16,882 nucleotides of DNA from positions 1-16,882 of the forward strand of contig DAOVYP010000013.1 in assembly GCA_030635565.1 (NCBI GenBank), written 5' to 3'. Of the stretch, positions 7,878 through 15,421 are shown piece after piece (within the stretch, counting starts at the first letter, position 1; each line of letters begins with the position of its first letter). Under the pieces are notes generated by a model. That model was not told where the DNA came from, searched no databases, and worked only from the letters and a program-made list of their open reading frames with translations. This DNA is from Spirochaeta sp. (GTDB taxonomy: Bacteria > Spirochaetota > Spirochaetia > DSM-2461). The translations under genes and the position numbers were made by a program.

Positions 7878-8030
7878 ATTCCCAAACGAACCGAGAGGAG
7901 TGAACTTGTTCATTCCCGAGGGAGTGCAGGGAAAGCAAGGTTTCATACCCCGCGGCTTGCCGCGGAAGGGAGTCGCCAGCGGCGACTCCGGGTCCGGGGC
8001 TCTGCCCTGGGGTATGAAACCTTTCATTCC
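7878..8030 (+). repeat. Folded dispersed repeat, copy 2 (~153 bp)
   Basis: This is the second direct copy of the repeat at 6164-6317. The outer stem is a perfect 15 bp: 7937-7951 (aaggtttcatacccc) pairs with 8009-8023. Inner hairpins are ccgcggc/gccgcgg at 7950-7965 and ggagtcgcc/ggcgactcc at 7969-7989 (9 bp). A G+C-rich stem of about 7 bp follows near 7993-8010. The innermost pair of the 9-bp stem is C-G here and T-A in copy 1, a compensatory change that keeps the fold. It occupies most of the 245-bp gap between the secreted-protein gene and exbB; the remaining ~58 bp before exbB contain only its ribosome-binding site. Confidence 0.85.
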
Positions 8031-8088
8031 GTAAACGGCTCATTCCGCCGGAAGAGCCATGCAGGTTCCGTCCTGCTCTGGAGTCAAT

Positions 8089-8706
8089 ATGCTGGATCTT
8101 ATCGTCAAGGGTGGTGTTGTCCTCTGGACCATCATGCTTCTCTCCGTTATTGCCGTCGTTATCATCATCGAGCGCTACATGTACTTCCGGAAAATCCGGA
8201 CCGATGAGGATAAGCTCTTTCTCAGGGTGAAATCCGCCATAGCCAAGGGACATTTCGATGAAGCCCTGGCAATCTGCGATGCCAGCCCGTCACCCTTCAG
8301 CACCCTGCTGAAAACAGGCATCGAGCACAGGGCGCGCAGCCCCTATGAACGAAAGGAAGTGCTCAAGGACACAGCCGCCCAGGAGGTGCCCCGTCTGGAG
8401 AAGAATATCGGTGCCCTTGGAACCATCGCCCATATCGCCCCGCTTCTCGGACTGCTGGGTACCGTTACCGGTAATATCAAAGCCTTCGGTGTTCTGGGAC
8501 GTTTCGGATCGGTGGGAGACCCGTCCATCCTGGCCAAAGGAATCTCGGAAGCCCTCATTACAACAGCCGCCGGACTCATCGTCGCCATACCGGCCACCAT
8601 CCTCTACAATGCTCTGACAGGCCGGGTGAATACCCTCATCGTCCGCATGGAAAACCAGGTGAATGAAATGACCCTGATGCTGGAGGAAGGGGAGGGTGAA
8701 AAGTGA
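8089..8706 (+). CDS. exbB: ExbB/TolQ/MotA-family proton channel protein
   Basis: This family forms the inner-membrane proton channel that, with ExbD, energises TonB- or Tol-type systems. From the ATG at 8089 the protein has 205 residues. A first membrane helix lies at about 9-29 (VVLWTIMLLSVIAVVIIIERY), followed by a cytoplasmic region with the ExbB-like stretch LEKNIGALGTIAHIAPLLGLLGTV. Two C-terminal helices follow (around 120-140 and 155-175), including GISEALITTAAGLIVAIPA. The start at 8089 is chosen because tctggag (8077-8083) gives a good Shine-Dalgarno with 5-nt spacing; an ATG at 8059 would add ten unlikely residues. It overlaps exbD by 4 nt. ExbB is preferred over TolQ because a TonB-like gene follows. 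Confidence 0.92.
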   Translation: MLDLIVKGGVVLWTIMLLSVIAVVIIIERYMYFRKIRTDEDKLFLRVKSAIAKGHFDEALAICDASPSPFSTLLKTGIEHRARSPYERKEVLKDTAAQEVPRLEKNIGALGTIAHIAPLLGLLGTVTGNIKAFGVLGRFGSVGDPSILAKGISEALITTAAGLIVAIPATILYNALTGRVNTLIVRMENQVNEMTLMLEEGEGEK

Positions 8707-9122
8707 TTCTCAGGCAGCGCCTGAAACCCAGGGTGAACCTCGATCTCACTCCCCTGATCGACGTGGTGTTCCAGCTGGTTATCTTCTTCATGATTTCCAG
8801 CGTTTTCAACACGGCGCCCGGGATTGAGCTGGTTCTGCCGGACTCCTCAACCAGCGAGGCTGTTGAGGTGACAGAGATTCGCATCACTGTGGCAGGACCC
8901 GAAGAAATCTATCTCAACCGCGATCTGGTAGCTCTCTCGTCTCTGGGTGAAACCCTGAGGGACTGGAAAGACCAGGGACGCCTGTCGGATGATACCGCCA
9001 TTCTGGTGGAGGGCGAGCGTCTGGTACCCTATGAAACCATCATCACCGTTCTGGATGAGGTGAGAAAAGGCGGCGTCAACGCCGTGAATCTCATCACGGC
9101 GCCCATCATGGAGGAACCATGA
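8703..9122 (+). CDS. exbD: ExbD/TolR-family biopolymer transport protein
   Basis: This 139-residue protein has one N-terminal membrane helix (LTPLIDVVFQLVIFFMISSVF, residues ~15-35). The conserved proton-handling Asp is D20 in the LTPLIDV motif. A periplasmic domain follows, ending in the VRKGGVNAVNLIT strand typical of ExbD/TolR. The start is GTG at 8703, overlapping the exbB stop as GTGA, with ggaggg at 8690-8695 as ribosome-binding site. It overlaps the TonB-like gene as ATGA at 9119. The tight three-gene overlap shows translational coupling of an ExbB-ExbD-TonB complex. Length is normal and no lesion is visible. Confidence 0.93.
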   Translation: MILRQRLKPRVNLDLTPLIDVVFQLVIFFMISSVFNTAPGIELVLPDSSTSEAVEVTEIRITVAGPEEIYLNRDLVALSSLGETLRDWKDQGRLSDDTAILVEGERLVPYETIITVLDEVRKGGVNAVNLITAPIMEEP

Positions 9123-10108
9123 TAGAACCGGCGAAGGATGCCGCCGTTCTCCAGCCGGTTCGATTAGGGGCTGCCGGAGAAGCTCTCAGGCGTCGTATTG
9201 ACAGACGGCATCTGCTGCTGGCCATTGCCGTTGCCCTGCTGTTTCATCTTCTCATTGTCTTCGGTTTCTGGTTCATGGATCGACTGCGGATTCGGGATAT
9301 CGGAGACTGGTCCGGTCCGGTTCTGGTTAAAATCGGTATCCCTGATGCACCGGAGTCATCGGCTCCGGATCCCGGCCCGCTGCCGGAGCAGATAGATACC
9401 CCGGAGCAGCCGGATACACCAGTTCCATCGGATACAGTCGAAGAGACGGTTCCTGAGGAAAGTACACCGGTTCAGTCCGAAAGCTCAGCTGATTCCACAA
9501 GATCCGTCGAGGAGTCGGCGACATCGGAAACATCGACATCGGAAGCCAGACCGGCGCCGGAGCCTGTGCTAGCTCGGGTGGAGGGTGCCGAAGACGGTAC
9601 AAATTATTTTATTGATTTCATGGGCTCAGATGGTGAGATAGGCAAAGCCGGTGGATATGAATGGATCACAAGTTATATGCCACTCCCTTTTAGTATTAAT
9701 GAAGTATTGATGAATAATGCGAAATCTTATTTGGGTAACAGTCCAAGTTTTATACGAGCTGAATTTGAGCGATTTTGGGAACTATCTCATGGAGAATATA
9801 TCAGAAATCGTAAAGATGTACCTTATGACTTACGTCCTTATTATTGGAGCCTTTTAGAGAACTCTCTCGGTTTTCATACTGAAGAGGCGGATTGGAAGAA
9901 ATCTTCAAAACGTCCTGTGGTTGTTCAGTTTGTAGTTATTCCATCAACAGGACCGGAAGGATCGTATCCTTCAGAAATAGAAATTTTATCACATACTAAT
10001 GATCCGAGTGTTGATGCTGCTGTCATACATGGAATAAGTCGTAGGGTGTTTTATAATAAATCTGATCGGCCGATTACTGGACGTATGACATATAATTTCG
10101 AGAATTGA
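9119..10108 (+). CDS. tonB: TonB-like energy transducer with composition-mosaic C-terminus
   Basis: The 329-residue protein has the TonB layout. A cytoplasmic N-terminus is followed by one membrane helix at about 31-52 (LLLAIAVALLFHLLIVFGFW). A Pro/Glu/Ser/Thr-rich periplasmic spacer spans about 75-155, and a C-terminal domain at about 265-329 resembles TonB_C (VVVQFVVIPSTG, then SEIEILSHTNDPSVDAAVIHGI). It would carry energy from ExbBD to outer-membrane receptors. The start overlaps exbD as ATGA. The striking feature is an abrupt change near base 9600 (residue ~160): GC falls from about 61% over 9361-9600 to about 37% over 9601-10108, with A/T-ending codons, while the frame stays open. This suggests the C-terminal half was replaced by foreign DNA. 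The middle region, ~160-260, is not recognised. Orthology to a particular TonB is uncertain. Confidence 0.8.
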   Translation: MIEPAKDAAVLQPVRLGAAGEALRRRIDRRHLLLAIAVALLFHLLIVFGFWFMDRLRIRDIGDWSGPVLVKIGIPDAPESSAPDPGPLPEQIDTPEQPDTPVPSDTVEETVPEESTPVQSESSADSTRSVEESATSETSTSEARPAPEPVLARVEGAEDGTNYFIDFMGSDGEIGKAGGYEWITSYMPLPFSINEVLMNNAKSYLGNSPSFIRAEFERFWELSHGEYIRNRKDVPYDLRPYYWSLLENSLGFHTEEADWKKSSKRPVVVQFVVIPSTGPEGSYPSEIEILSHTNDPSVDAAVIHGISRRVFYNKSDRPITGRMTYNFEN

Positions 10109-10176
10109 TTACTGGACTTAGAATTCCCTTTGACGCTTCAACTTGCCTCACATAAGCCCCTCGGGTAATGTAAGGC

Positions 10177-10851
10177 ATGGCACTGAAAGCCGTAGGCTTC
10201 GACATAGACGGCACTCTCTATCCCGATCATCGGGCCCGATGGCGTTCTCTGCCGTTTTTCTTCGCTCATATGCGCTCAGTTACCGCGTTTTCACGCACAC
10301 GGAAGCTTATGAGAATCAATTCCGGTGATTCGCTGATTGCAGAAAATGCCGATAAAGCAGAAGTCATCTATTTTGCCGGGGAACGGAACTGCAGCCTGGA
10401 GAGGGCCAGGGACATCCGGGACCGTATCATATACAAGGGCTGGGAGAAATATTTCCGTGGCTTGAAGATTTATCCGGATGTGCGGGAGTCACTGCTCAGA
10501 CTCAAGGATGCCGGTCTGAAGCTGGCGGCGCTCTCGGATTTCCCTGTCGGGAGAAAACTTGATTTTTTCGGGCTGGATGGAATATTCGATGTCGTTCTGG
10601 GTTTTCCCGAATCCGGACGTCTGAAACCCCGACACGAACCTTTCATATATATGGCTGAGAAACTGAAGACCGATCCGGAAGATATTATCTACGTCGGTAA
10701 CAAACTTGAGTACGATGTACGGGGGGCCGAAAACGCGGGGATGCGCGGTGCTCTCATCGGTGCTGCGGGGCGCGGAGCTCCCCCGGACGTGACGAAATAT
10801 TCCGATTATCGGCACCTGGCTGAAAGCATTCTCTCCGAGGTGGCAAAATGA
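10177..10851 (+). CDS. HAD-superfamily hydrolase (HAD-IA-like phosphatase)
   Basis: The 224-residue protein has all four HAD motifs. Motif I is FDIDGTLYP with nucleophile D9 and D11. Motif II is ALSDFP with S120. Motif III is K150 in GRLKPRHEPF. Motif IV is IYVGNKLEYDVRGAENAGM with E178 and D180. An alpha-helical cap (about residues 18-95) sits between motifs I and II, as in subclass C1. Such enzymes are usually small-molecule phosphatases or dehalogenases; the substrate cannot be read from sequence. The ATG at 10177 has only a poorly placed gtaagg before it. The gene ends in a 4-nt ATGA overlap with the coiled-coil gene, so the two are translationally coupled. GC returns to normal here after the AT-rich tonB tail. 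Confidence 0.88.
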   Translation: MALKAVGFDIDGTLYPDHRARWRSLPFFFAHMRSVTAFSRTRKLMRINSGDSLIAENADKAEVIYFAGERNCSLERARDIRDRIIYKGWEKYFRGLKIYPDVRESLLRLKDAGLKLAALSDFPVGRKLDFFGLDGIFDVVLGFPESGRLKPRHEPFIYMAEKLKTDPEDIIYVGNKLEYDVRGAENAGMRGALIGAAGRGAPPDVTKYSDYRHLAESILSEVAK

Positions 10852-13800
10852 CATTCAACTTCGACGGCGGTGACATCCTGGTCATTCTTCTGGTGGTAAT
10901 CGCATTTTTTCTGTTCCGCCGGTTCGACCGGACGGGACGTTCACTGGAAAAGGTCCGCAAATACGCGGACAAGTCCAAAACCGATCTTGACGCCATCATT
11001 CGGGAGCGGGAACTGGGCTTGAAAGATCTCGTTGTCGACCTGGAAGTTCAGGAGAAAACCAACCGGGAAATCCTTGCACGGGCCGAAGCGGCACGGGTGG
11101 AAATCGTGTCCCGTGCCGAGGAACTCGAAGGCCGTGTCGAGCGGATTGAAGCCAATGAACGGGCCCTGGAAGACCTCAACGACCTGGCCATCCGTGTGGA
11201 TGAAAATCTTTCACGCCTCAAGGAAGAATCATCCTATGTGGATGATGTCGGAACACGTCTGACCGACGTCAGGGAAAAGTTCTCCGGATTAGCCGAAAAG
11301 GATGCTGCCAGATTCGCCGAATTCCGGGACGAAATCATGGGTAATTTCGGTAATGAACTGAATCAGATTAAGTCAGGCCTGGATGAATCGGGCCGTCAGC
11401 TGGCACTGTTCCAGGAAACCCTGGAAAGTCTTAATGCCCGACGTGATGATGAAGTTACTGGAAAATTAGCTGCTTTCAGGGACGATCTCGAACTGACTGA
11501 AGAGGATTTTCGCGAACGGCTGCGCAAGGTGGCTGAAGAAGGAGCCCGGCTGGAAGATGATGCATTCACGGCTCTGAACGAAAAAATCGACTCCCGGTCC
11601 GAACGGTTGGAGGATAACTGGGTCGGCGGGATGAATGAACTGAAACAGCAGGTTTCGTCGACGGCAGCTGAAATTCAGGATTCTCTGACGGATGCCAGGA
11701 CGGCTCTTGATACCTGGGAAACGGAAAGCGCCGAGCGGCTGGAGACTGTCGGCAGCGGCTTCCTCGATATTGAGAAGCGACTCAGCGACACATCCGTCAA
11801 CCTGGATAATAAACTTGAAGAACTCCGCAGCCGGGTGGAAAAAATTGTTGAGGGCAAGGAAACGGATCTTCTGGAAACCGTCGAAATACGGCAGACAGAG
11901 TATCGAAAAACAGTGGAAGAACGTTTCGGTCGTATCGAAGGTTTTATCAAGGACATGGACACTGTTGCTGAAAGCCTCCGGGCTTCACAAAAACAGGTTA
12001 TTCAGGATGTGGAAGAAACATTCACTGCATTTGATGTCGAAATGACCGAACGACGGGAACTTGAAAAGGCCCGGATTGAAGAAGAATCCGTAATTCTCAA
12101 CCGGGATATGACAGATCTGGAACGAGGTCTGGACGAGCTTAAATCCCGGGCTTACGACAATGTTTCGGAAAAACTCCAGGTGTTTGAGGATGAGTTCTTC
12201 GCCGACCTCAAGAACCGTGATGAGCAGATGCGGGCCGCCATGGAAGAGTGGCGGAAAAACGCCGAATTGGAACTGAGTGAGCTCGGATTGAAGGCCACTC
12301 GGGACAGAGAGGAGACAGAGCGTCGTTATTCTACGGAAATCAAGCAGAAATTCACCGATCTTCAGACCAGGGTTTTCGGACAGTTTGAAACTTTCCAGGA
12401 TCAGGTGGACGGTTTCCGTGAATCCCTCAACGGCCGTATCCGTGGAGCCGAGGATGAGCTTTCAACTTTCAGGGAGGAGGTGGTCAGCAGAATTTCCACT
12501 GAAAAAGAAAGATCTTTCGCGGAATTCGAGAAGGCATATGAAGGCTTCAGCAGGGAAGCCGGTGATAAATTCGCCAAAGCCAACAAAGCATTCGGACAGA
12601 AACTCTCCGATTTTTCAAGTGACATCGAAACCCGTCACATGGAATTTTCGGAAGAATATCAATCGGTCAGGGACGAAACCTCGGAATGGAAAGAGCGTAT
12701 CGCTACCAGGATTCAGGAAGCCCAGAGGGGAACCGGAGAGAGCATCGATTCCATGAAGTCGGAATTCGCCGCCATGATACTGGAGTTGCAGGACGAATAT
12801 TCCGGTCGGACCGAACAGCTGGTCCTCGAATCAGGAGAAGAGCGAGCCGCCCTGAGAAGGGAAATCGCAATGATAGAAGAATCGATCACCCGGGTATCAT
12901 CGGAACTCACTGAGAAAACCAGGGACAGTCTGGACACCCTCAAAGATCAGAGTGAAAGCTTCCTGCTTGAATTCCGCAAGAATTCCAGAGAAGCCCGGGA
13001 TGATATGGAACGGAAAATCAAGGAATTACGCCTGTCCGTTCAGGAGTCAAGGGATAAAGCCGAGAGTAACCGGAAGGAAATGAGTGCCCATACCGATACC
13101 GAGTATGCACGTCTGATGCGCAATCTGGATGAAATCGACAGACGCCAGAGGGAATTCATAGCAGACACCCGGGTATTCGAGCGGGCCGATGAAATGAAAG
13201 AACTTCTGGAGGCGGATATCTCGGAACTGGGGCGGCAGCTTGAATCCGTCGGATCGGGACGTGATGAAATCCGCATTATCAACGATCAGTATGAAAAGGC
13301 CATCAGCCTGTACGATGATGTGAATGATAAACTGGTCCGATTCCTTTCTGAACAGCAGAAAGTGGAGATCCTGGAGGGAAAAATCACCCGTATCGGCAGT
13401 CTATCTGAGTCAGTGGATCTTAAACTCGACCGGGTCAATGAAGCGAACGATACCCTGCAGGATCTGCAAGTTCGCCTGAAACAGCTTGAAGACCTTCATG
13501 AAGATCTTGGCGGCCGTTACGACAGACTTTCCGAAAAATCCAATGTTCTTGACGCCGCCACCGACGGGGTGGACAAGAATTTCGATCGCATGACCCGCAT
13601 CGAAGAAATCGTCAAGGATGTGGCTGAGCGTATCCTGCCCCTGCGTGATAACCTGAGTGCAGCCGAGGAAAGACAGGCCCGGTTTGAAGAAGAACGTGAG
13701 AAAATCGATCTTGTTGTCGGCAAGGTGGCCTCCATCGATTCCACCATCGCCGAGCTGGACAAGAGGCTGGAAGATCTTGGAAAGGCCAGGGAATGGCTGG

Positions 13801-14042
13801 CAAGAACCGAAACTCGTCTGGAAGAGATCAACAGGGAAACACAGCAGAGGATCAGGCTTCTCGGAACCCTGTCGAAGAGGGAGGCCGGCGGTAAGAAATC
13901 CGGCGGTTCACCTGATATGAGTACGCGGGAAATGGTCGTCAAACTGGCAAGGGAAGGCTGGAACAGTGAAGAAATCGCCACAAATCTCAAATTAAGCCGT
14001 GGCGAGGTGGAGCTCATCCTGGAACTCCAGCCAAAAAGCTAG
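10848..14042 (+). CDS. SpiroCoCo-type giant coiled-coil protein with N-terminal membrane anchor
   Basis: This 1064-residue protein starts with a single membrane segment at about 10-25 (ILVILLVVIAFFLFRRF). It continues as an almost unbroken charged coiled coil, rich in E, K, R, D and L, from about residue 30 to 1000. Repeated phrases such as FRDEI/FRESL/FREEV and LEDLxxxxxxxDxNL suggest internal repetition. The last ~40 residues (STREMVVKLAREGWNSEEIATNLKLSRGEVELIL) form a helix-turn-helix-like tail of a type found at the ends of several membrane coiled-coil proteins. The layout matches the spirochaete family called SpiroCoCo. Function is unknown; a scaffolding or filament role near the membrane is inference from shape only. 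Translation is coupled to the HAD gene by ATGA, and the AraC-like gene starts 12 bp after the stop. Confidence 0.85.
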   Translation: MTFNFDGGDILVILLVVIAFFLFRRFDRTGRSLEKVRKYADKSKTDLDAIIRERELGLKDLVVDLEVQEKTNREILARAEAARVEIVSRAEELEGRVERIEANERALEDLNDLAIRVDENLSRLKEESSYVDDVGTRLTDVREKFSGLAEKDAARFAEFRDEIMGNFGNELNQIKSGLDESGRQLALFQETLESLNARRDDEVTGKLAAFRDDLELTEEDFRERLRKVAEEGARLEDDAFTALNEKIDSRSERLEDNWVGGMNELKQQVSSTAAEIQDSLTDARTALDTWETESAERLETVGSGFLDIEKRLSDTSVNLDNKLEELRSRVEKIVEGKETDLLETVEIRQTEYRKTVEERFGRIEGFIKDMDTVAESLRASQKQVIQDVEETFTAFDVEMTERRELEKARIEEESVILNRDMTDLERGLDELKSRAYDNVSEKLQVFEDEFFADLKNRDEQMRAAMEEWRKNAELELSELGLKATRDREETERRYSTEIKQKFTDLQTRVFGQFETFQDQVDGFRESLNGRIRGAEDELSTFREEVVSRISTEKERSFAEFEKAYEGFSREAGDKFAKANKAFGQKLSDFSSDIETRHMEFSEEYQSVRDETSEWKERIATRIQEAQRGTGESIDSMKSEFAAMILELQDEYSGRTEQLVLESGEERAALRREIAMIEESITRVSSELTEKTRDSLDTLKDQSESFLLEFRKNSREARDDMERKIKELRLSVQESRDKAESNRKEMSAHTDTEYARLMRNLDEIDRRQREFIADTRVFERADEMKELLEADISELGRQLESVGSGRDEIRIINDQYEKAISLYDDVNDKLVRFLSEQQKVEILEGKITRIGSLSESVDLKLDRVNEANDTLQDLQVRLKQLEDLHEDLGGRYDRLSEKSNVLDAATDGVDKNFDRMTRIEEIVKDVAERILPLRDNLSAAEERQARFEEEREKIDLVVGKVASIDSTIAELDKRLEDLGKAREWLARTETRLEEINRETQQRIRLLGTLSKREAGGKKSGGSPDMSTREMVVKLAREGWNSEEIATNLKLSRGEVELILELQPKS

Positions 14043-14054
14043 AATACGTCGTTT

Positions 14055-14858
14055 ATGGCTGTAAACCGGTACAGAGCCGATTACTATCTTTTCCGTCATT
14101 TTCTGATGGGGATGGGATCGTTCCGGGATCGGAAAGTGGCATCCCATGAAGCCATGAAACTTGTTTTCGGTATTAATCAGCCCTTCAGGATACGCCTTCA
14201 GAAGCGTTGGTACACAGCCCGGGCCGTTCTTATAGACGGTGGATGCCCCCATTTTATCAACGGTAAAGACGACTGGCAGATTATGCTGTGGATCGATCCG
14301 GAAACCTCACTTTGGAATATGTTGCGGGACAATTCTCTCAAGAGGCGTCCATGGGCGTTACATGAGCTTAATCTGCCCCCTGCAATGGATGAAGTGGTTC
14401 AGACTGTGGGGGATAAGCCGGATCCTCAGGGTGCCTTGAGGCTTGCGGAGATGCTGATCCGTGTATACAGCGGTGCCGAAGCCTTCCCTTCCACCTGGGA
14501 CGATGAGGTGAAGAAAATCGTTGGAATTATCGACGAGGATCCGGGGTCGGTTGACGCCAGGTCCCTGGCCGATAGCCTTGGCCGCAGGTTTGAGGATCTG
14601 GACATGGACTTTCACAGGGTAGTCGGCAGCGGTCTGGAGGATTATCTGCATCGGCGCAAATGGATCCGATACATCAGATATCGTCAGGTCGGAACGAGTC
14701 GCAATGAAGCCTTGCGAATGTCGGGATTACCGGGTTGGGAAGGCATGAAAGATCGTTTTGAGAGCCGATACGGAATCGATCTGAATATGCTTGAAAACAG
14801 CCTTCCGTTCGTTCGTGTATATGAAGGCCCTGAAGATCAGCCTGTTCTGTATCTATAG
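14055..14858 (+). CDS. AraC-family-like transcriptional regulator
   Basis: The 267-residue protein has an N-terminal region (about 25-90) resembling the cupin-like sensor of AraC regulators: HEAMKLVFGINQPFRIR, then VLIDGGCPHFI, then MLWIDPETS. Residues ~165-245 resemble the double helix-turn-helix AraC DNA-binding domain: ARSLADSLGRRFEDLDMDFHR, then GLEDYLHRRKWIRYIRY, then TSRNEALRMSGLPGWEGMKDRF. Several positions are non-standard, so the match is moderate. It would bind DNA in response to an unknown ligand. It follows the coiled-coil gene by 12 bp without a good ribosome-binding site (aatacgtcgttt before ATG), so it may depend on coupling. The stop codon TAG lies inside the left arm of a long hairpin. 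Confidence 0.72.
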   Translation: MAVNRYRADYYLFRHFLMGMGSFRDRKVASHEAMKLVFGINQPFRIRLQKRWYTARAVLIDGGCPHFINGKDDWQIMLWIDPETSLWNMLRDNSLKRRPWALHELNLPPAMDEVVQTVGDKPDPQGALRLAEMLIRVYSGAEAFPSTWDDEVKKIVGIIDEDPGSVDARSLADSLGRRFEDLDMDFHRVVGSGLEDYLHRRKWIRYIRYRQVGTSRNEALRMSGLPGWEGMKDRFESRYGIDLNMLENSLPFVRVYEGPEDQPVLYL

Positions 14859-14897
14859 AGATTCTTTCAAAATTGCCATTTTGATAGAATCTCTATA
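14854..14897. repeat. Long AT-rich hairpin 1 at the AraC-like stop codon
   Basis: Bases 14854-14873 pair with 14878-14897 in 19 of 20 positions (one T-T mismatch) around a 4-nt loop, tgcc. The left arm contains the stop codon of the AraC-like gene. No U-tract follows (the next bases are tgggg), so it is not a textbook intrinsic terminator, though it could pause polymerase or protect the mRNA 3' end. Confidence 0.8.
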
Positions 14898-14904
14898 TGG
14901 GGTC

Positions 14905-14943
14905 GAATACTTATTTTATTACTATATAATAAAATAAGTATTC
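14905..14943. repeat. Long AT-rich hairpin 2 (perfect 17-bp stem)
   Basis: Bases 14905-14921 (gaatacttattttatta) are the exact reverse complement of 14927-14943, around a 5-nt loop ctata. It starts 7 nt after hairpin 1. Its sequence is unrelated to hairpins 1 and 3, and no U-tract follows. Confidence 0.8.
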
Positions 14944-14952
14944 TAAAGATCT

Positions 14953-14989
14953 GGGTAATTCCAAAAATGCTCGATTTTTGAAATTACCT
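14953..14989. repeat. Long AT-rich hairpin 3
   Basis: Bases 14953-14968 pair with 14974-14989 in 15 of 16 positions (one C-A mismatch, one G-T pair) around the 5-nt loop gctcg. It lies 9 nt after hairpin 2 and completes a row of three hairpins of 44, 39 and 37 nt. Confidence 0.75.
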
Positions 14990-15000
14990 CATATAGATAT

Positions 15001-15026
15001 AAAAAAACCGGGCCTTGTGCCCGGTT
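15001..15026 (-). terminator. Intrinsic terminator of the minus-strand coiled-coil gene
   Basis: On the minus strand AACCGGGC (15026-15019) pairs with GCCCGGTT (15013-15006) around the loop acaag. The T-run of the minus strand, 15007-15001, partly shared with the stem, forms the U-tract. It begins 27 nt after the stop codon at 15053. On the plus strand no T-run follows, so it acts in one direction. Confidence 0.85.
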
Positions 15027-15052
15027 ATCCGACTTTATCGGGGATGGCTGGT

Positions 15053-15355
15053 TCAGGAATCCAGAGCCCCTTCCGGCATATCTTCGTTCTCCATCGTGTC
15101 CTCCAGGCGTTCAAGGGCCTTGAGACTGCGGGACATCAGTTCGCCGGTCTGGGCGGTCATCTCCATCAGGGATGCCAGGAGTTCTTCCTGTTTCACCAGC
15201 TCCCGGTTCTGCTCTTCCAGACTCTCAATTCTCTCAGCTTGTTCTTTCAGGGCCTCGAGAATGGGGTTGAACCCAGTTTCTTCGCTGTTATCCTCGAAAA
15301 CAAGGAGAGTACTGACCTGTCCGTTCATATAAACCTTACGAATCATTACTGGCAT
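15053..15355 (-). CDS. Small coiled-coil protein of unknown function
   Basis: This 100-residue acidic protein is not recognised. After a short beta-like N-terminus (VYMNGQVSTLLVFEDN), residues ~30-90 form one amphipathic coiled coil (ILEALKEQAERIESLEEQNR, then SLKALERLEDTM). No signal peptide or membrane segment is seen. Support for it being real comes from sensible amino-acid composition and the well-placed intrinsic terminator after it. The opposite strand is also open over this region, but its translation is His/Phe-rich and looks like a shadow. The start is uncertain: ATG at 15355 has no ribosome-binding site, and a TAGAAT hexamer overlaps it. That would favour a leaderless start at the fourth codon (ATG at 15346). 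It is divergent from grpE. Confidence 0.62.
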   Translation of the reverse strand: MPVMIRKVYMNGQVSTLLVFEDNSEETGFNPILEALKEQAERIESLEEQNRELVKQEELLASLMEMTAQTGELMSRSLKALERLEDTMENEDMPEGALDS

Positions 15356-15382
15356 TCTAGTGCGTTCATCGGTCTGCTACAA
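15354..15382 (-). promoter_or_regulatory. Possible promoter of the small coiled-coil gene
   Basis: On the minus strand TTGTAG (15382-15377, 3/6 match to TTGACA) is followed after 17 nt by TAGAAT (15359-15354, 5/6 match to TATAAT). The expected start site, about 7 nt further on, coincides with the ATG at 15346, giving a leaderless transcript. The -35 is weak, so this is tentative. Confidence 0.3.
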
Positions 15383-15421
15383 TCGATTTTCTTTTTGGAA
15401 CCGATGTTTTTCTCCGATTAT

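Noticed and set aside
7848..8207. A 119-codon plus-strand frame across repeat copy 2 and the start of exbB
   Set aside because: Its first part is translated repeat sequence, similar to the same frame in copy 1, and the rest overlaps exbB in another frame. It has no recognisable domain.
13517..14017. A 166-codon minus-strand frame inside the giant coiled-coil gene
   Set aside because: It is Ser/Arg-rich, the usual antisense image of an E/K/L-rich coiled coil.
14854..14989. Classical intrinsic terminators for the AraC-like gene
   Set aside because: The hairpins are strong but none is followed by a run of T on either strand, so a standard terminator call is not supported.
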